A stretch of 64,000 bases of DNA from Bacteroidia bacterium (GTDB taxonomy: Bacteria > Bacteroidota > Bacteroidia > Palsa-965), in contig JALONL010000012.1 in the NCBI GenBank assembly GCA_025454955.1, forward strand, positions 124,001 to 188,000, written 5' to 3'. A program made the translations under genes and the position numbers. The notes below the pieces were generated by a model, which saw only the letters and a program-made list of their open reading frames with translations, had not been told where the DNA came from and did not search any database. Every line of letters starts with the position of its first letter. The stretch's first letter is position 1. Below are positions 38,601 through 48,000 of the stretch, piece after piece.

Positions 38601-38872
38601 AATGAATTACCGGCTGTATCGCGCACTTCCACACGCACACTTCCCGGAAAGGCAGAGTTTCCCGGCAAACAGTCGCGATACATTTTAAGCGTTATCCGAT
38701 AGGTGGAGCCGCCCAAATGTTCGTAAGTAAGTGAAGAACCTACTACGTGGGTTGCTCGAAGGCCAAAAGGCAAAAGCAGCCACAACAGAAGCAGGGGTAA
38801 TAATCTTTTCAAAAGTGAGGTTTTGGTATGGAACGCTAATATAGAAAAAACAAAGCGGAGCACAAAAAACAC
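35633..38872 (-). CDS. PKD-repeat protein with gliding-motility (CHU_C/T9SS type B) C-terminal domain
   Basis: Multiple PKD motifs (WDFGDGFQSNVQNPVHVYLSSGTYTV, WLWNFGDSASG...); C terminus PSGFSPNGDGQNDVFQVFGG...IYNNWGELIFTS. Start uncertain. Confidence 0.9.
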   Translation of the reverse strand: MFFVLRFVFSILAFHTKTSLLKRLLPLLLLWLLLPFGLRATHVVGSSLTYEHLGGSTYRITLKMYRDCLPGNSAFPGSVRVEVRDTAGNSFLPDRDITLNFTTATIVNPAIDSCAVDPGLCLEEAIYTRVVNTLPPQPGGYHLFVQYCCRNYSLVNTNSNSTTNLGTSWYTYIPNNAQVITNSSPVWVQPPPVFVCAQQPIDFDYSATDLDGDSLVYSFFTPYEDDPPTFVNGQCIFPTITFLPGFGPVNPTGGAPLTLDPQTGFLSGSPPFIGQFVAGIRCEEYRNGVKIGEIVRDFQFNVVFCPPLAQSVIGVPAQACLSNNNTIQFDNQSTGNASTWFWDFGDTTVTTDTSSLFEPAYTYPGIGPFDVTLIINPNTPCADTTVLQVEFSTVTANIISGADSVCVGTAVSFTDSSSVSGNASITGYWWDFGDGFQSNVQNPVHVYLSSGTYTVLHSATNSLGCQDTVPYIINVLAPPIALAGSDTVACYNNAGIGLGGSVLNVTGGLWTGAGTFTPSATVLNATYQPTVAELNAGFAVLALQTTGPTLCSHDVDSVRITFGPAPTANAGADITVCVDTPYVNVCASITLSTGGVWSTTGSGSFSTPTQLCTDYFPSQADRNAGSVILYLTTTGNGNCLPVTDSVLVTFTAVPSIVFTVPDTACSNVPFTITATTGTGSGYWTTLGDGSFPGGDTALTTTYLPGPADLANGQVQLVFHTLLNGGCRQQSDTVSVVIIPAPNSIFSHSNVCPDVAMSFTDQSTSVTPIISWLWNFGDSASGAANTSSLASPQHLYPAGGFYNVSLTTVSANGCPDTELRQIFVYPFPQAAFNTNGFCLKDGTIFNDLSTVDTGSVTGWQWQFGDNSTSAQQLPLHYYNSPGVYNVSLIAISNFGCRDTVTQPVDIYPSPTAQFTSNPFGYGNTMQQIQFTDQSFSNIASWLWNWGDSTAPSVVPNPSHAWQQAGTYIVTLVVADTNGCTDTALTEYIISTPPDVPSGFSPNGDGQNDVFQVFGGPFTNLEVRIYNNWGELIFTSTSQANSWDGTRDGIPQAVGVYVYTVRATTPDGRDYFLSGDVTLLR

Positions 38873-39111
38873 CCGGCAAATCTATACACATTGGGGGTTT
38901 CATAATTTTTTAACTGCATATTACTACCTGTTTATATGTATGCCCGATTAATAAAAACCATAACCAGGTGACATCGACTAAATTTAATCCCCGTCTGGCT
39001 TCATACAAACCCGATATCGGCGTTTTTGTTATAATTTGGTTCAGCGGGAAGCGGAGTTTTGCACTTTTAGATTTCTTTCCCGCACATAATTTCCGCACAA
39101 ACATCAATATC

Positions 39112-39495
39112 ATGAAAAACAAACTCACTCATTTTGCCATCTATACCGACGATATTGAACGTGCCCAAAAATTTTATGCCGATGTATTTAACTGGAATTT
39201 CAATTCTTATGGCCAGCCCGGTTTTTTACAGATAAAAACCGATGAAACCGAATCCGGAGAACTCATCGGAGCCCTTCAATCGAGAAATTTCTCCCCGGTA
39301 CCCGAAAAAGTAATTGGCATGGAGTGTACAATTGGCGTTGAAAATATCGACAATACCATTGAAAAGGTAGTACAAAACGGAGGCAGGGTGATTATGCCTA
39401 AAACAGGAATCCCGTTTGTAGGATGGATTTCAAAATTTCTCGACACCGAAGGAAATCTGTTTTGTGCCATGCAATATGACAACAGCGTAAGATGA
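39112..39495 (+). CDS. VOC family (glyoxalase-like) protein
   Basis: MKNKLTHFAIYTDDIERAQKFYADVFNWNFNSYG...VENIDNTIEKVVQNGGRVIMPKTGIPFVGWISKFLDTEGNLFCAMQ. Confidence 0.92.
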   Translation: MKNKLTHFAIYTDDIERAQKFYADVFNWNFNSYGQPGFLQIKTDETESGELIGALQSRNFSPVPEKVIGMECTIGVENIDNTIEKVVQNGGRVIMPKTGIPFVGWISKFLDTEGNLFCAMQYDNSVR

Positions 39496-39932
39496 ATATC
39501 ATCAGACCACTTCATCCCGACTTTCAACATCTGCTGAACTTAAAAGATCAGAAGCTGATTGATTTGTTTGGCGATATCCGCCGGTTTATCTTAGAGATCA
39601 ACCCCGACTGCAACGAAATCCTCTATCATACCCATGCCCTGACGGCTGTTTATTCGATTTCCGAAAGACTTTCTGATGCGTATTGCATGTTGCCCATATA
39701 TACCAATCATCTCAATCTGGGATTTAATAAGGGAACCCTTCTTCGCGATCCGCACAAACTCCTTACCGGCACCGGAAATTTAATCAGGCATATTGACATA
39801 AAAACACAAAAAGATTATCGAAACGCCAGGGTAAAATCATTGATTGAAGAAGCTGTGCAGTTTGCAGTAAAAGATATGGATAAACCCTCCAAAGCAACCG
39901 GTAAAACCATTTCGAAAATTACCCTGAAATAA
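39492..39932 (+). CDS. DUF1801-like protein
   Basis: 146-aa ORF overlapping the VOC stop by 4 nt; LYHTHALTAVYSISERLSDAYCMLPIYTNHLNLGFNKGTLL resembles the DUF1801 fold. Confidence 0.7.
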   Translation: MNIIRPLHPDFQHLLNLKDQKLIDLFGDIRRFILEINPDCNEILYHTHALTAVYSISERLSDAYCMLPIYTNHLNLGFNKGTLLRDPHKLLTGTGNLIRHIDIKTQKDYRNARVKSLIEEAVQFAVKDMDKPSKATGKTISKITLK

Positions 39933-39975
39933 ACTTGCTGCACTTAGCTGTTTGGTGATGATGCGATAAACTATT

Positions 39976-40428
39976 TCATTTCTTTACGGTAACCAGCCTG
40001 AAACAAAAATACCCGCCATAGTTACAGGATGAGAGATGCACATAATAACTCCCATCTGGCAGATTCGAAAAATTAAGCACCGGCCGGCCATGAACGGCTC
40101 TCAGTTGCTCGGCATCGGTAAGGTAAAGCGGCGAAACCTGTCCGGTTTCCTGCATGAGCCGCCGATAATTTTGTTCGGTATAAACGCTTACGCGGGTTTC
40201 GCGTTTCACCGCAGGAAAAAATACCTGCAACTGATCGCCAAATTTATTCCGCTTCAGATCAACCGGCTGCACATCAAATTTCGAGGGTTCGGAAAGGTTT
40301 ACCAATTCTTCGGGAATTTCTACCCGAAGTACCGGAGGTTTATCGCGCAAAAACAGCCAGCCTGCCCAGCCGCAAACGACAAGCAGGAGTACTAAACCGA
40401 TTCCGATAAAAATACGTCCCGTGGACAT
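39976..40428 (-). CDS. Hypothetical membrane-anchored protein
   Basis: 150-aa ORF with N-terminal TM (IGIGLVLLLVVCGWAGWLFL); no family recognised. Confidence 0.6.
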   Translation of the reverse strand: MSTGRIFIGIGLVLLLVVCGWAGWLFLRDKPPVLRVEIPEELVNLSEPSKFDVQPVDLKRNKFGDQLQVFFPAVKRETRVSVYTEQNYRRLMQETGQVSPLYLTDAEQLRAVHGRPVLNFSNLPDGSYYVHLSSCNYGGYFCFRLVTVKK

Positions 40429-40484
40429 AACCGTATTTGATTTCTGATAGCTAAATTAGCATCAATTAGCTTTAATTTAAATAT

Positions 40485-41999
40485 ATGAAAAAAATATTTG
40501 CATTAACCCTGCTCTTGTTTTCGCTCGCCGCTCAGGCCCAGGTGCAACTGGCCAAAGAAATGTACAGTACCGACTATTTTACCGGTGGCAGGTATATGTG
40601 CCGGTTGCTGATGGAGGACGAAAACGGTTATTATCTGCTTACAAACGACAATAATTTACAATCATATAAATATGTCAATCACAGCTTCCAGACAGTTCGC
40701 GAAGCGACAGTAACCAACAACTTCAAACGCACCCGCGGACGGCAACCTCTTCTGTCTTTTTTCAACTCGTCGCAGCTAATTGAAATTTCGCGCAGAAGAG
40801 AAAATACCGAGGCCGACTATTATTATGCACAGAAGATAAACCTGAATACACTTCAGCCCGAAGGCGAAGCCCCGCTACTGTATTCATCGCGCATACTCAG
40901 GCGCGATGAACTGATGCGTGACGACAACACGCTTATTGATCCGCTTGAGTTTGGATTTTCCGACAATGGATTTTGCATGATGTTTTACAGCCCCGATTCC
41001 CTGTCGCTGCGCAACGATTTACTCAGGTACGAACTCTATTTCAGCGATACTTCCTTAAAAGTAATTTCCAAACGGGTCATTCAGATGGATGAGGGATATA
41101 TGCTGCTGGGCATACAACAATTCAGAAACGGCCAGGCACTGGTGAAATGGCGCAAACGCGTGAACCCCCAACGTGAATCGGATTTGCTGATGGTGGTTTC
41201 GTCGCAAACACCCGGTCTCAGGTATATCCGGCCCGAAATGGGCGAAAAGGAAGTGCATGATTTCTATGTGCAGGAATTAAGTAATGGCAATCTGGCCGTA
41301 TGTGGTTACTACATTGATCCGAAATTGCAGGCCACGGCAGGCTTGTTCCTTTTCCTTTACGAACCGCAAGACCTCAAACTCATCCGCAACGAATTTCATC
41401 CGGCCGATATAAAATTCCATTACGCCGGAGCCACACCTGCACAACGCGCCTCGCGCGAATTTCTGCATACGGTTTCTTTCATCTACGAGGCCGACAGCAA
41501 CCAACTGGTTCTCATTGGCGAATACCACAGCTATGAGGAGCCCCAAATATCGTTTTGGGCAAATAACTGGCAGGTGCGTAGCAGAATTAAAAACCAGACC
41601 GCGATGTATATACACGGTGCCTGCTTTGCCTATTGCATAACCCCGGAAGGGAGAATGAAATGGGCAAGTCTCATTCCGGTAAATCAAACAGGGGCAATGG
41701 ATGAACGGGAATTTATGGGAATTACCCACACCTTTCAAAACAATGCGCTTTTCGTGGTTTACAATGACCACCCCGACGGCCATATCAAATCAGGTGTGCA
41801 GCAAAACCTTGTTATTGCCAATACCTGCCAGCAAACATTGGTGCGCATAGACAGCAACGGAAAGATGCGGAAAGAGCAACTCACACAGCAATTGAAACGG
41901 CAGCGTACAATGCCTTTGTACTCGTTTGTCACCAGAAGCGGAATGCTGCTGGTGAACCGTACCGTGGGCGAATATAATTTCCTGCATCTGAACTTCTGA
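40485..41999 (+). CDS. Hypothetical secreted protein
   Basis: Signal peptide MKKIFALTLLLFSLAAQAQ, 504 aa, no domain recognised. Confidence 0.7.
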   Translation: MKKIFALTLLLFSLAAQAQVQLAKEMYSTDYFTGGRYMCRLLMEDENGYYLLTNDNNLQSYKYVNHSFQTVREATVTNNFKRTRGRQPLLSFFNSSQLIEISRRRENTEADYYYAQKINLNTLQPEGEAPLLYSSRILRRDELMRDDNTLIDPLEFGFSDNGFCMMFYSPDSLSLRNDLLRYELYFSDTSLKVISKRVIQMDEGYMLLGIQQFRNGQALVKWRKRVNPQRESDLLMVVSSQTPGLRYIRPEMGEKEVHDFYVQELSNGNLAVCGYYIDPKLQATAGLFLFLYEPQDLKLIRNEFHPADIKFHYAGATPAQRASREFLHTVSFIYEADSNQLVLIGEYHSYEEPQISFWANNWQVRSRIKNQTAMYIHGACFAYCITPEGRMKWASLIPVNQTGAMDEREFMGITHTFQNNALFVVYNDHPDGHIKSGVQQNLVIANTCQQTLVRIDSNGKMRKEQLTQQLKRQRTMPLYSFVTRSGMLLVNRTVGEYNFLHLNF

Positions 42000-42073
42000 T
42001 ACACCACTATGCCCTTTTTGCTTGCGGGCTGCGAATTTTTCTTATATTTTTGAGTAATCCAACCCAACTCCGT

Positions 42074-44587
42074 ATGCACCGAAAATTACCCCTGTTTGTA
42101 TTATTATTCATTTTCGCCTCTCCCCTTTTCGCCCAGCTTAATGTGCAATGGGTTGCCCGCTACTCCACAGCCGGAAACAATACCGACCGCGCCCGCGCCA
42201 TGGTGCTGGATGCTAACGGAAATACCTGTGTAACCGGCACAAGCTGGAACGGCAGTAATTTCGACATTGTAACCACCAGGTTTGACCAAAACGGCAACCT
42301 GCTCTGGACAGTGTCCTTTAACGGAGCCGGAAACGATTTCGATGAGGCCCGCGCCATTACGCTCGATACTTCGGGAAATATTATTGTAGCCGGCACTACA
42401 GCCACCACGGTTACCAATTACGACATTGCCGTAATTAAATACAATCCGGCCGGTGTGCTGCTCTGGGACACTATTTACAACGGCCCCGGAAACAACTACG
42501 ACGAGCCGCTCGACATTACCACCAACGCCGCCGGAAACATTTACCTCACCGGAAGCAGCGACGGTTCGGGCACAGGTGCCGATTTGGTAACCATTGCCTA
42601 CACGCCCGCAGGCACACAGCTTTGGGCCACCCGCTACACCGGCGGCGGAGCCAATATTGATGCCGGAAAAGCCATTACACTCGATACTGCCGGAAACGTA
42701 TATGTAACCGGCACCACACGCACCAACAGCGTAAACAACCAGGATATAATTACGCTCAAGTACAATGCTGCCGGCGTGCAACAATGGTTTACCCGTTTTA
42801 ACGGCCCGGGAAGTGTGTACGACGAAGGCACCGACATTGTGGTAAATGACACCGGCCGCGTGTTTGTGTGCGGCTACGTACGCGCACTTACAGGTATTAC
42901 CAACTACAATTACATTACACTCTCCTACACCACCGCCGGCACACTCATCTGGCAACAAAGTTTTAACGGTGCCGGAAACGAAAACGACCGCGCCAACAAA
43001 ATTGCCCTCACTCCTTTTGGCAAAGTAGCAGTTACAGGCCGCTCACTGGGCAACCCTTCCACCGCCGAAGACTGTACCACCATTTTATACGATGCCGCCA
43101 CCGGCACACCGGTATGGACAAAGACCTACGACGGTAACGCCATTAACTACGACGACGGGCGAAACCTGCTCTGCGACAATCTGGGCAATGTATTTGTTAC
43201 CGGCTATTCGTTTACCGCCGGGCAAAATCACAACTACCTGCTGCTCGAATACGACAGTCTCGGCAACCAGATTTTACTGGAACGCTGGAACGGTTCGGGC
43301 AACAACTCCGATCAGGCATACAGCATTGGCTACGATACGCTGGGAAGTGTGTATCTCGGCGGAATGAGCCGCGGGGCGGGCACGGGCGAGGATTATGCCG
43401 TGGTGAAATTCTGTCGTCTTGCGGCCAATGCAGGAACAGATACTTCCGTATGCCTGGGCGGTTCGGTGCAGTTGCAGGCGGCATCGTCGTTTGGCGGAAT
43501 CGACAGTGTGTGGTGGGTTCCGGCAGCCGGACTAAACAATGCCAATATTGCAAACCCTGTGGCCACGCCACCAGCCAATACCTGCTACACGGTATTTATC
43601 CGCAACATATACGGCTGCATCAATGCCGATACGGTGTGCGTAACAGTGTTCCCGCTGCCGGGCCCGCAAATTACGGCCAATGGCCCGCTCAGCATCTGCC
43701 TCGGCGATTCGGTTTCGCTTACCGCGCAAGACACCACCGGCGGCCCCATAAGCTATGTCTGGAACACCGGCGACACTTCGCAAACCATTACCACCGGCAC
43801 ATCGGGCACTTACACGGTAACCATTACCAACGCCAACACCTGCAGCAGCCAGAGCCAGATTACGGTTACGGTAAACCCGCTTCCCAACGTATCGGCCGGT
43901 AACGATGTGGGCTTTTGCGCCAGCACCACAGTTACACTCTGCGCCACCGGAGCCACAGACTATGCCTGGTCGCCCGCATTCGGACTTAGCGATACCACCA
44001 TTGCCTGCCCCGTGGCCGGCCCCACGCAAAGTACCACCTACGTAGTAGTGGGCACCGACAATAACGGCTGCACCAGCAGCGATACGGTAAGCATAACGCT
44101 GTTTCCGTTTCCCGGCGTTCCGGTAATTTCGCAAAATGTAGCCGTGCTTACTTCTACGCCTGCAGCCACGTATCAATGGTACTTCAACAGCAATCCGATT
44201 CCCGGAGCCACGCAGCAAAGCTATACGCCCACGCAAAATGGCTCGTACTATGTAGTAATCACAGATACAAACGGCTGCACCTCGTTTTCATCGCCTTTCA
44301 ATCTGCTTGATGTAGGCATTGCCACGAACAATGAACAGGCAGCGATGCAGATTTACCCCAATCCCGGCAATGGCTCGTTTGTAGTGCAAACTGCCCTCGA
44401 AGGCCGCGAAGCCGAACTGCTCATTACTGCTGCCGACGGGCGTTTGGTGCATCAGCAAATTATTCCCGCCGGCAGTTCAATGCCGCTTGCGCTGGAATTG
44501 CCCAATGCAGATGCAGGTTTATATATGCTTATGCTGCGTGTAAATGACGGAACGGTAAGGTATGCACGGTTGGTGATTTCGCGTTAA
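42074..44587 (+). CDS. SBBP-repeat protein with Ig-like domains and T9SS type A sorting domain
   Basis: Repeated VTGTSWNGSNFDIVTTRFDQNGNLLWT-type SBBP units; C terminus QIYPNPGNGSFVVQTALEGREAELLITAADGRLVHQQ. Confidence 0.92.
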   Translation: MHRKLPLFVLLFIFASPLFAQLNVQWVARYSTAGNNTDRARAMVLDANGNTCVTGTSWNGSNFDIVTTRFDQNGNLLWTVSFNGAGNDFDEARAITLDTSGNIIVAGTTATTVTNYDIAVIKYNPAGVLLWDTIYNGPGNNYDEPLDITTNAAGNIYLTGSSDGSGTGADLVTIAYTPAGTQLWATRYTGGGANIDAGKAITLDTAGNVYVTGTTRTNSVNNQDIITLKYNAAGVQQWFTRFNGPGSVYDEGTDIVVNDTGRVFVCGYVRALTGITNYNYITLSYTTAGTLIWQQSFNGAGNENDRANKIALTPFGKVAVTGRSLGNPSTAEDCTTILYDAATGTPVWTKTYDGNAINYDDGRNLLCDNLGNVFVTGYSFTAGQNHNYLLLEYDSLGNQILLERWNGSGNNSDQAYSIGYDTLGSVYLGGMSRGAGTGEDYAVVKFCRLAANAGTDTSVCLGGSVQLQAASSFGGIDSVWWVPAAGLNNANIANPVATPPANTCYTVFIRNIYGCINADTVCVTVFPLPGPQITANGPLSICLGDSVSLTAQDTTGGPISYVWNTGDTSQTITTGTSGTYTVTITNANTCSSQSQITVTVNPLPNVSAGNDVGFCASTTVTLCATGATDYAWSPAFGLSDTTIACPVAGPTQSTTYVVVGTDNNGCTSSDTVSITLFPFPGVPVISQNVAVLTSTPAATYQWYFNSNPIPGATQQSYTPTQNGSYYVVITDTNGCTSFSSPFNLLDVGIATNNEQAAMQIYPNPGNGSFVVQTALEGREAELLITAADGRLVHQQIIPAGSSMPLALELPNADAGLYMLMLRVNDGTVRYARLVISR

Positions 44588-44624
44588 TTATATGGCAATA
44601 ATCATGTGTATGAATACCTGAAAG

Positions 44625-45122
44625 ATGATGAAAACAAAAGTCATATTAACAGGAGTTATTGCGCTGCTTTTACTTCAGGCATTTATTAGAATTAATAGCA
44701 ATACATTAATAGGTACCTGGGAATATCAATATTCAGTTATTGGTGATTCAACGCAAAAAATCGACATTGATAAATTCTGTCCTGTCGAAAAAATGATTTT
44801 TAGCCAATGTAATGATCGTGAGAGTTTAAAAAAGTTTCCGGCCACTGTGAAGAATCTTAGAAAAGGTAATGTGCTGGAAAATATTTGCTGCAACACATAC
44901 AATCAAAATAAATTGATTGACACATACTTCCCGGTTATCTTAACAAATCCCCGATCTGTCGATACCAGTATTGCTATTTCGTATTATGGATACAGGTACA
45001 AATCATTTTATATCATAAATAAGTGGAGTGATGATACATTGATTTTTTGCGACGACAAAGTGCGGGTTATCAATGGAAAAGAATACACATCTATAAAACA
45101 CACTTACGTAAAGAAGCAATAA
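44625..45122 (+). CDS. Hypothetical protein with N-terminal TM/signal
   Basis: 165-aa ORF, AT-richer than its neighbours; no family recognised. Confidence 0.55.
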   Translation: MMKTKVILTGVIALLLLQAFIRINSNTLIGTWEYQYSVIGDSTQKIDIDKFCPVEKMIFSQCNDRESLKKFPATVKNLRKGNVLENICCNTYNQNKLIDTYFPVILTNPRSVDTSIAISYYGYRYKSFYIINKWSDDTLIFCDDKVRVINGKEYTSIKHTYVKKQ

Positions 45123-45158
45123 TTACCAACTATTTTCATCATAAAAATTTACACAAGA

Positions 45159-45671
45159 TTGAGAGAACGGTTTTATAAACTCTATTTACTTTTAACTCTG
45201 GCTGCCGGTTGGCTTTCAGCAGAGTGTTGCATTTCAAAAAAAACTGCAACTGCAAAATCTTCCGATTATTATGGAATGTATCGTTCCACAATTATTATTG
45301 AAGGTGGTTTACTTAAAGAATATTTATTATTGGATAGTAATTTTATGGCCTATACAATATTAGATTCTGCTGATTACTGTGCGAAAAAAGATGAACTCAT
45401 GCGCAGAGACTGTATCGGGCTCACTAAATTTAATATTCTTGGGGATTCCATTCGATTTCGCTTTGACAGTCTGGCATTAATCAAATCCAAAGGCTCAGTG
45501 TATATAAATGGAGAATTAATTACCATTTATTCAAAAAAATTTGATAAAAACAGGCCTGAAATATACTATGGAAAATATTCAAAAGACACTTTGCATCTGA
45601 CACTACAAATAATTGATTTTAGATGGCGGGATACCTCTTACCAAAAAGTAACCTATATAAAGTGCAGGTAG
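45159..45671 (+). CDS. Hypothetical secreted protein
   Basis: 170-aa ORF from a TTG start with signal-like N terminus; no family recognised. Confidence 0.5.
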   Translation: MRERFYKLYLLLTLAAGWLSAECCISKKTATAKSSDYYGMYRSTIIIEGGLLKEYLLLDSNFMAYTILDSADYCAKKDELMRRDCIGLTKFNILGDSIRFRFDSLALIKSKGSVYINGELITIYSKKFDKNRPEIYYGKYSKDTLHLTLQIIDFRWRDTSYQKVTYIKCR

Positions 45672-45761
45672 TTGAAGCCTTTCCCCGAAAATCCATCACC
45701 GCACATTTCTTCCTCACCACCCGCATAAATCTTACCTTAGCCCACTCACACATACACACTC

Positions 45762-46505
45762 ATGAACATCATCGGCATCATCCCCGCACGCTACGGCTCT
45801 ACCCGGTTTGAAGGCAAGCCACTCACCGATATTGGCGGCAAAACCATGATTCGCCGCGTTACCGAGCAGGCGCTGAAAGCCCAAAAGCTGGCGACGGTGG
45901 CGGTGGCTACCGACGATGAGCGTATTGCCAATGAAGTGCGGAGTTTTGGCGGCACGGTGGTAATGACATCAGCCGATCACCTGAACGGCACCAGCCGTTG
46001 TGCCGAAGCCGCCGAACTGCTGGGCGGAAACTGGGACGCGGTAATTAACATACAGGGCGATGAGCCGTTTATTCATCCCGGCCAGATTGATTTGCTGGCC
46101 GGTTTGTTTGAAGATGCCGCCACCGAAATTGGCACGCTGGTAAAAAAGCTGCACGACATTGCCGATTTAGACAATCCCAACATCATAAAAGTAGTGCTCG
46201 ACGCACAGCAGCGGGGCATGTATTTCAGCCGCTCGCCCATTCCGCACCTGCGTGGCGTGGAATCGGAAGCACGGCTCGAAAAACATACGTTCTACAAACA
46301 CATCGGCATTTACGGCTACCGCATGGAAGTGCTGCGCAATCTGGTAAAATTATCGCCCACGCCCCTCGAAATGGCCGAATCGCTCGAACAACTGCGCTGG
46401 CGCGAAAACGGCTTCACCATCCGCACCGCACTCACCGACCTTGAAACCATTTCGGTGGATGTGCCTTCCGACATCGACAAACTCCGCGCCGCCGGCCTCA
46501 TTTAA
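45762..46505 (+). CDS. kdsB: 3-deoxy-manno-octulosonate cytidylyltransferase
   Basis: IIGIIPARYGSTRFEGKPLTDIGGKTMIRRV, VINIQGDEPFIHPGQID, YFSRSPIPHLR, HIGIYGYRMEVL. Confidence 0.95.
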   Translation: MNIIGIIPARYGSTRFEGKPLTDIGGKTMIRRVTEQALKAQKLATVAVATDDERIANEVRSFGGTVVMTSADHLNGTSRCAEAAELLGGNWDAVINIQGDEPFIHPGQIDLLAGLFEDAATEIGTLVKKLHDIADLDNPNIIKVVLDAQQRGMYFSRSPIPHLRGVESEARLEKHTFYKHIGIYGYRMEVLRNLVKLSPTPLEMAESLEQLRWRENGFTIRTALTDLETISVDVPSDIDKLRAAGLI

Positions 46506-46508
46506 CCA

Positions 46509-46630
46509 AAGCTGCGGAAAGTTTCAGTCGCCAAAGGCGAAAAACCACGAAGCTGCGGAAAGTTTCAGTCGTCGCAGACGACAAACTTTCCGCTTAGTTG
46601 AAACAAGTCTCCGGACTTGTTTCAACTAAG
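46509..46630. repeat. REP-like palindromic element: two direct 22-bp copies, an 11-bp nested inverted repeat and a 17-bp perfect hairpin
   Basis: AAGCTGCGGAAAGTTTCAGTCG at 46509 and 46550; GCGGAAAGTTT/AAACTTTCCGC (46555-46593); CTTAGTTGAAACAAGTC-TCCG-GACTTGTTTCAACTAAG (46593-46630). Confidence 0.9.
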
Positions 46631-46762
46631 CCCATCCCCCGGAAAACCCGTCCCCGAAAAAAATCCGCAACTCTAACCCTCTTGTTATTAACCCGTTAAT
46701 ATCCGGTTCAAAAAAACAAGAGTGCCCTGTTTTTTTCTTTGGCTACTTTTGAACACCAGACC

Positions 46763-47872
46763 ATGGAAAATCCGGTTAACGTAGCGCATTACATCAGCGA
46801 ACTCCTGTTCCTCCACGATTGTGTGGTGGTTCCGGGATTTGGCGGTTTCGTGTGTACCTACGCCCCGGCGCGTATCCATCCGGCCCAGCACACCTTTCAT
46901 CCGCCGTCGAAGCAACTGGTGTTTAACCGCCACCTGCAGCAAAACGACGGTTTGCTGGCCCACGCCATAGCCTCGGCCGTGCCGTGCAGCTTTGGCGAGT
47001 CGATGCAGGCCATTGAGGCTTTTGCCGCCGAAACTTCGGCTGCGCTCAAAGCGGGCAAAACGGTGCATCTTCACCACATCGGCCGCCTGAGCCTTGATCC
47101 CGAGCGCAACATACGTTTCGAGGCCGACGAGGAAGTGAATTTCCTCATCGAGTCGTTTGGTTTGGGCACGTTCCAAAACATGCCGGTAATCCGCGAAACC
47201 ACGGCCGAACCGCAGCCTCTGCAAACCGAAACCACCCGCCCGCTCACCCCGCGCGAAAACAAGATAAAAGCCGAAGAACGTCCGCCGGTAACGACCCGTC
47301 CGCTGGTTACCCGCCGCCGCGCCATTGCCGCCGCAATAGCGATTCCGCTGGCTGTATTGGCCATCTGGCTGCCCATGCAACGCCTCAACAATGTGCAAAT
47401 GGCCGGTTTCAACTGGAACAGCGGAAATACCAGTGGCAAATACTTGCCGGTAAACTGGTTTAAACAACTCCAGCCCGCCGCCGACAGTTTCCCCATTCCT
47501 CCCGACCTTCGCACCGATACTTCGGCACAACTGCAAATTACGCTCGAAAACGGCCCGCCCGTGCCCGTAAGCCGCCATACAGCCGCGCCCGAATCGACCC
47601 GCGTGGAAAAAGCACAGAAGCCGCAACCCGTGGCGCAGGTGGCCGAAGCAGGCACATTTTACGTCATTGGCGGCGCATTCAGCGTACCCTCCAATGCCGA
47701 GAACTACCGCAAACTGCTGGAGTCGAAGGGCTATCCCACCACGCTGCTGCAGAATGTAAAGGGTACACTTACCCACATCAGCATTGCCAGCTTCAGTTCG
47801 CGCAGTGAGGCCGAGCGGTTTATGCGTACTATTCAGGACTCGGTTTCGGGTGCCTGGATTTTGAAGCGGTAA
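46763..47872 (+). CDS. HU-CCDC81-like N-terminal domain protein with TM and C-terminal SPOR domain
   Basis: VAHYISELLFLHDCVVVPGFGGFVCTYAPARIHPAQHTFHPPSKQLVFNRHLQQNDGLLA; TM (AIAAAIAIPLAVLAIWLPM); SPOR FYVIGGAFSVPSNAENYRKLLESKGYPT. Confidence 0.85.
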   Translation: MENPVNVAHYISELLFLHDCVVVPGFGGFVCTYAPARIHPAQHTFHPPSKQLVFNRHLQQNDGLLAHAIASAVPCSFGESMQAIEAFAAETSAALKAGKTVHLHHIGRLSLDPERNIRFEADEEVNFLIESFGLGTFQNMPVIRETTAEPQPLQTETTRPLTPRENKIKAEERPPVTTRPLVTRRRAIAAAIAIPLAVLAIWLPMQRLNNVQMAGFNWNSGNTSGKYLPVNWFKQLQPAADSFPIPPDLRTDTSAQLQITLENGPPVPVSRHTAAPESTRVEKAQKPQPVAQVAEAGTFYVIGGAFSVPSNAENYRKLLESKGYPTTLLQNVKGTLTHISIASFSSRSEAERFMRTIQDSVSGAWILKR

Positions 47873-48000
47873 ATTCCCAGTATATTAATTTAGACTTTAT
47901 TTTCCGAATGGGTTTTTCGGATAGTATATTCGTATTTGCCATATCCAGGCAGGCAAAGATGAGTAAGTTTAATAAATTGATATAGCCGGCGTCCTGTAAC

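Noticed and set aside
46688-47776. 362-aa minus-strand ORF
   Set aside because: Antisense to the HU-SPOR gene, low-complexity shadow ORF.
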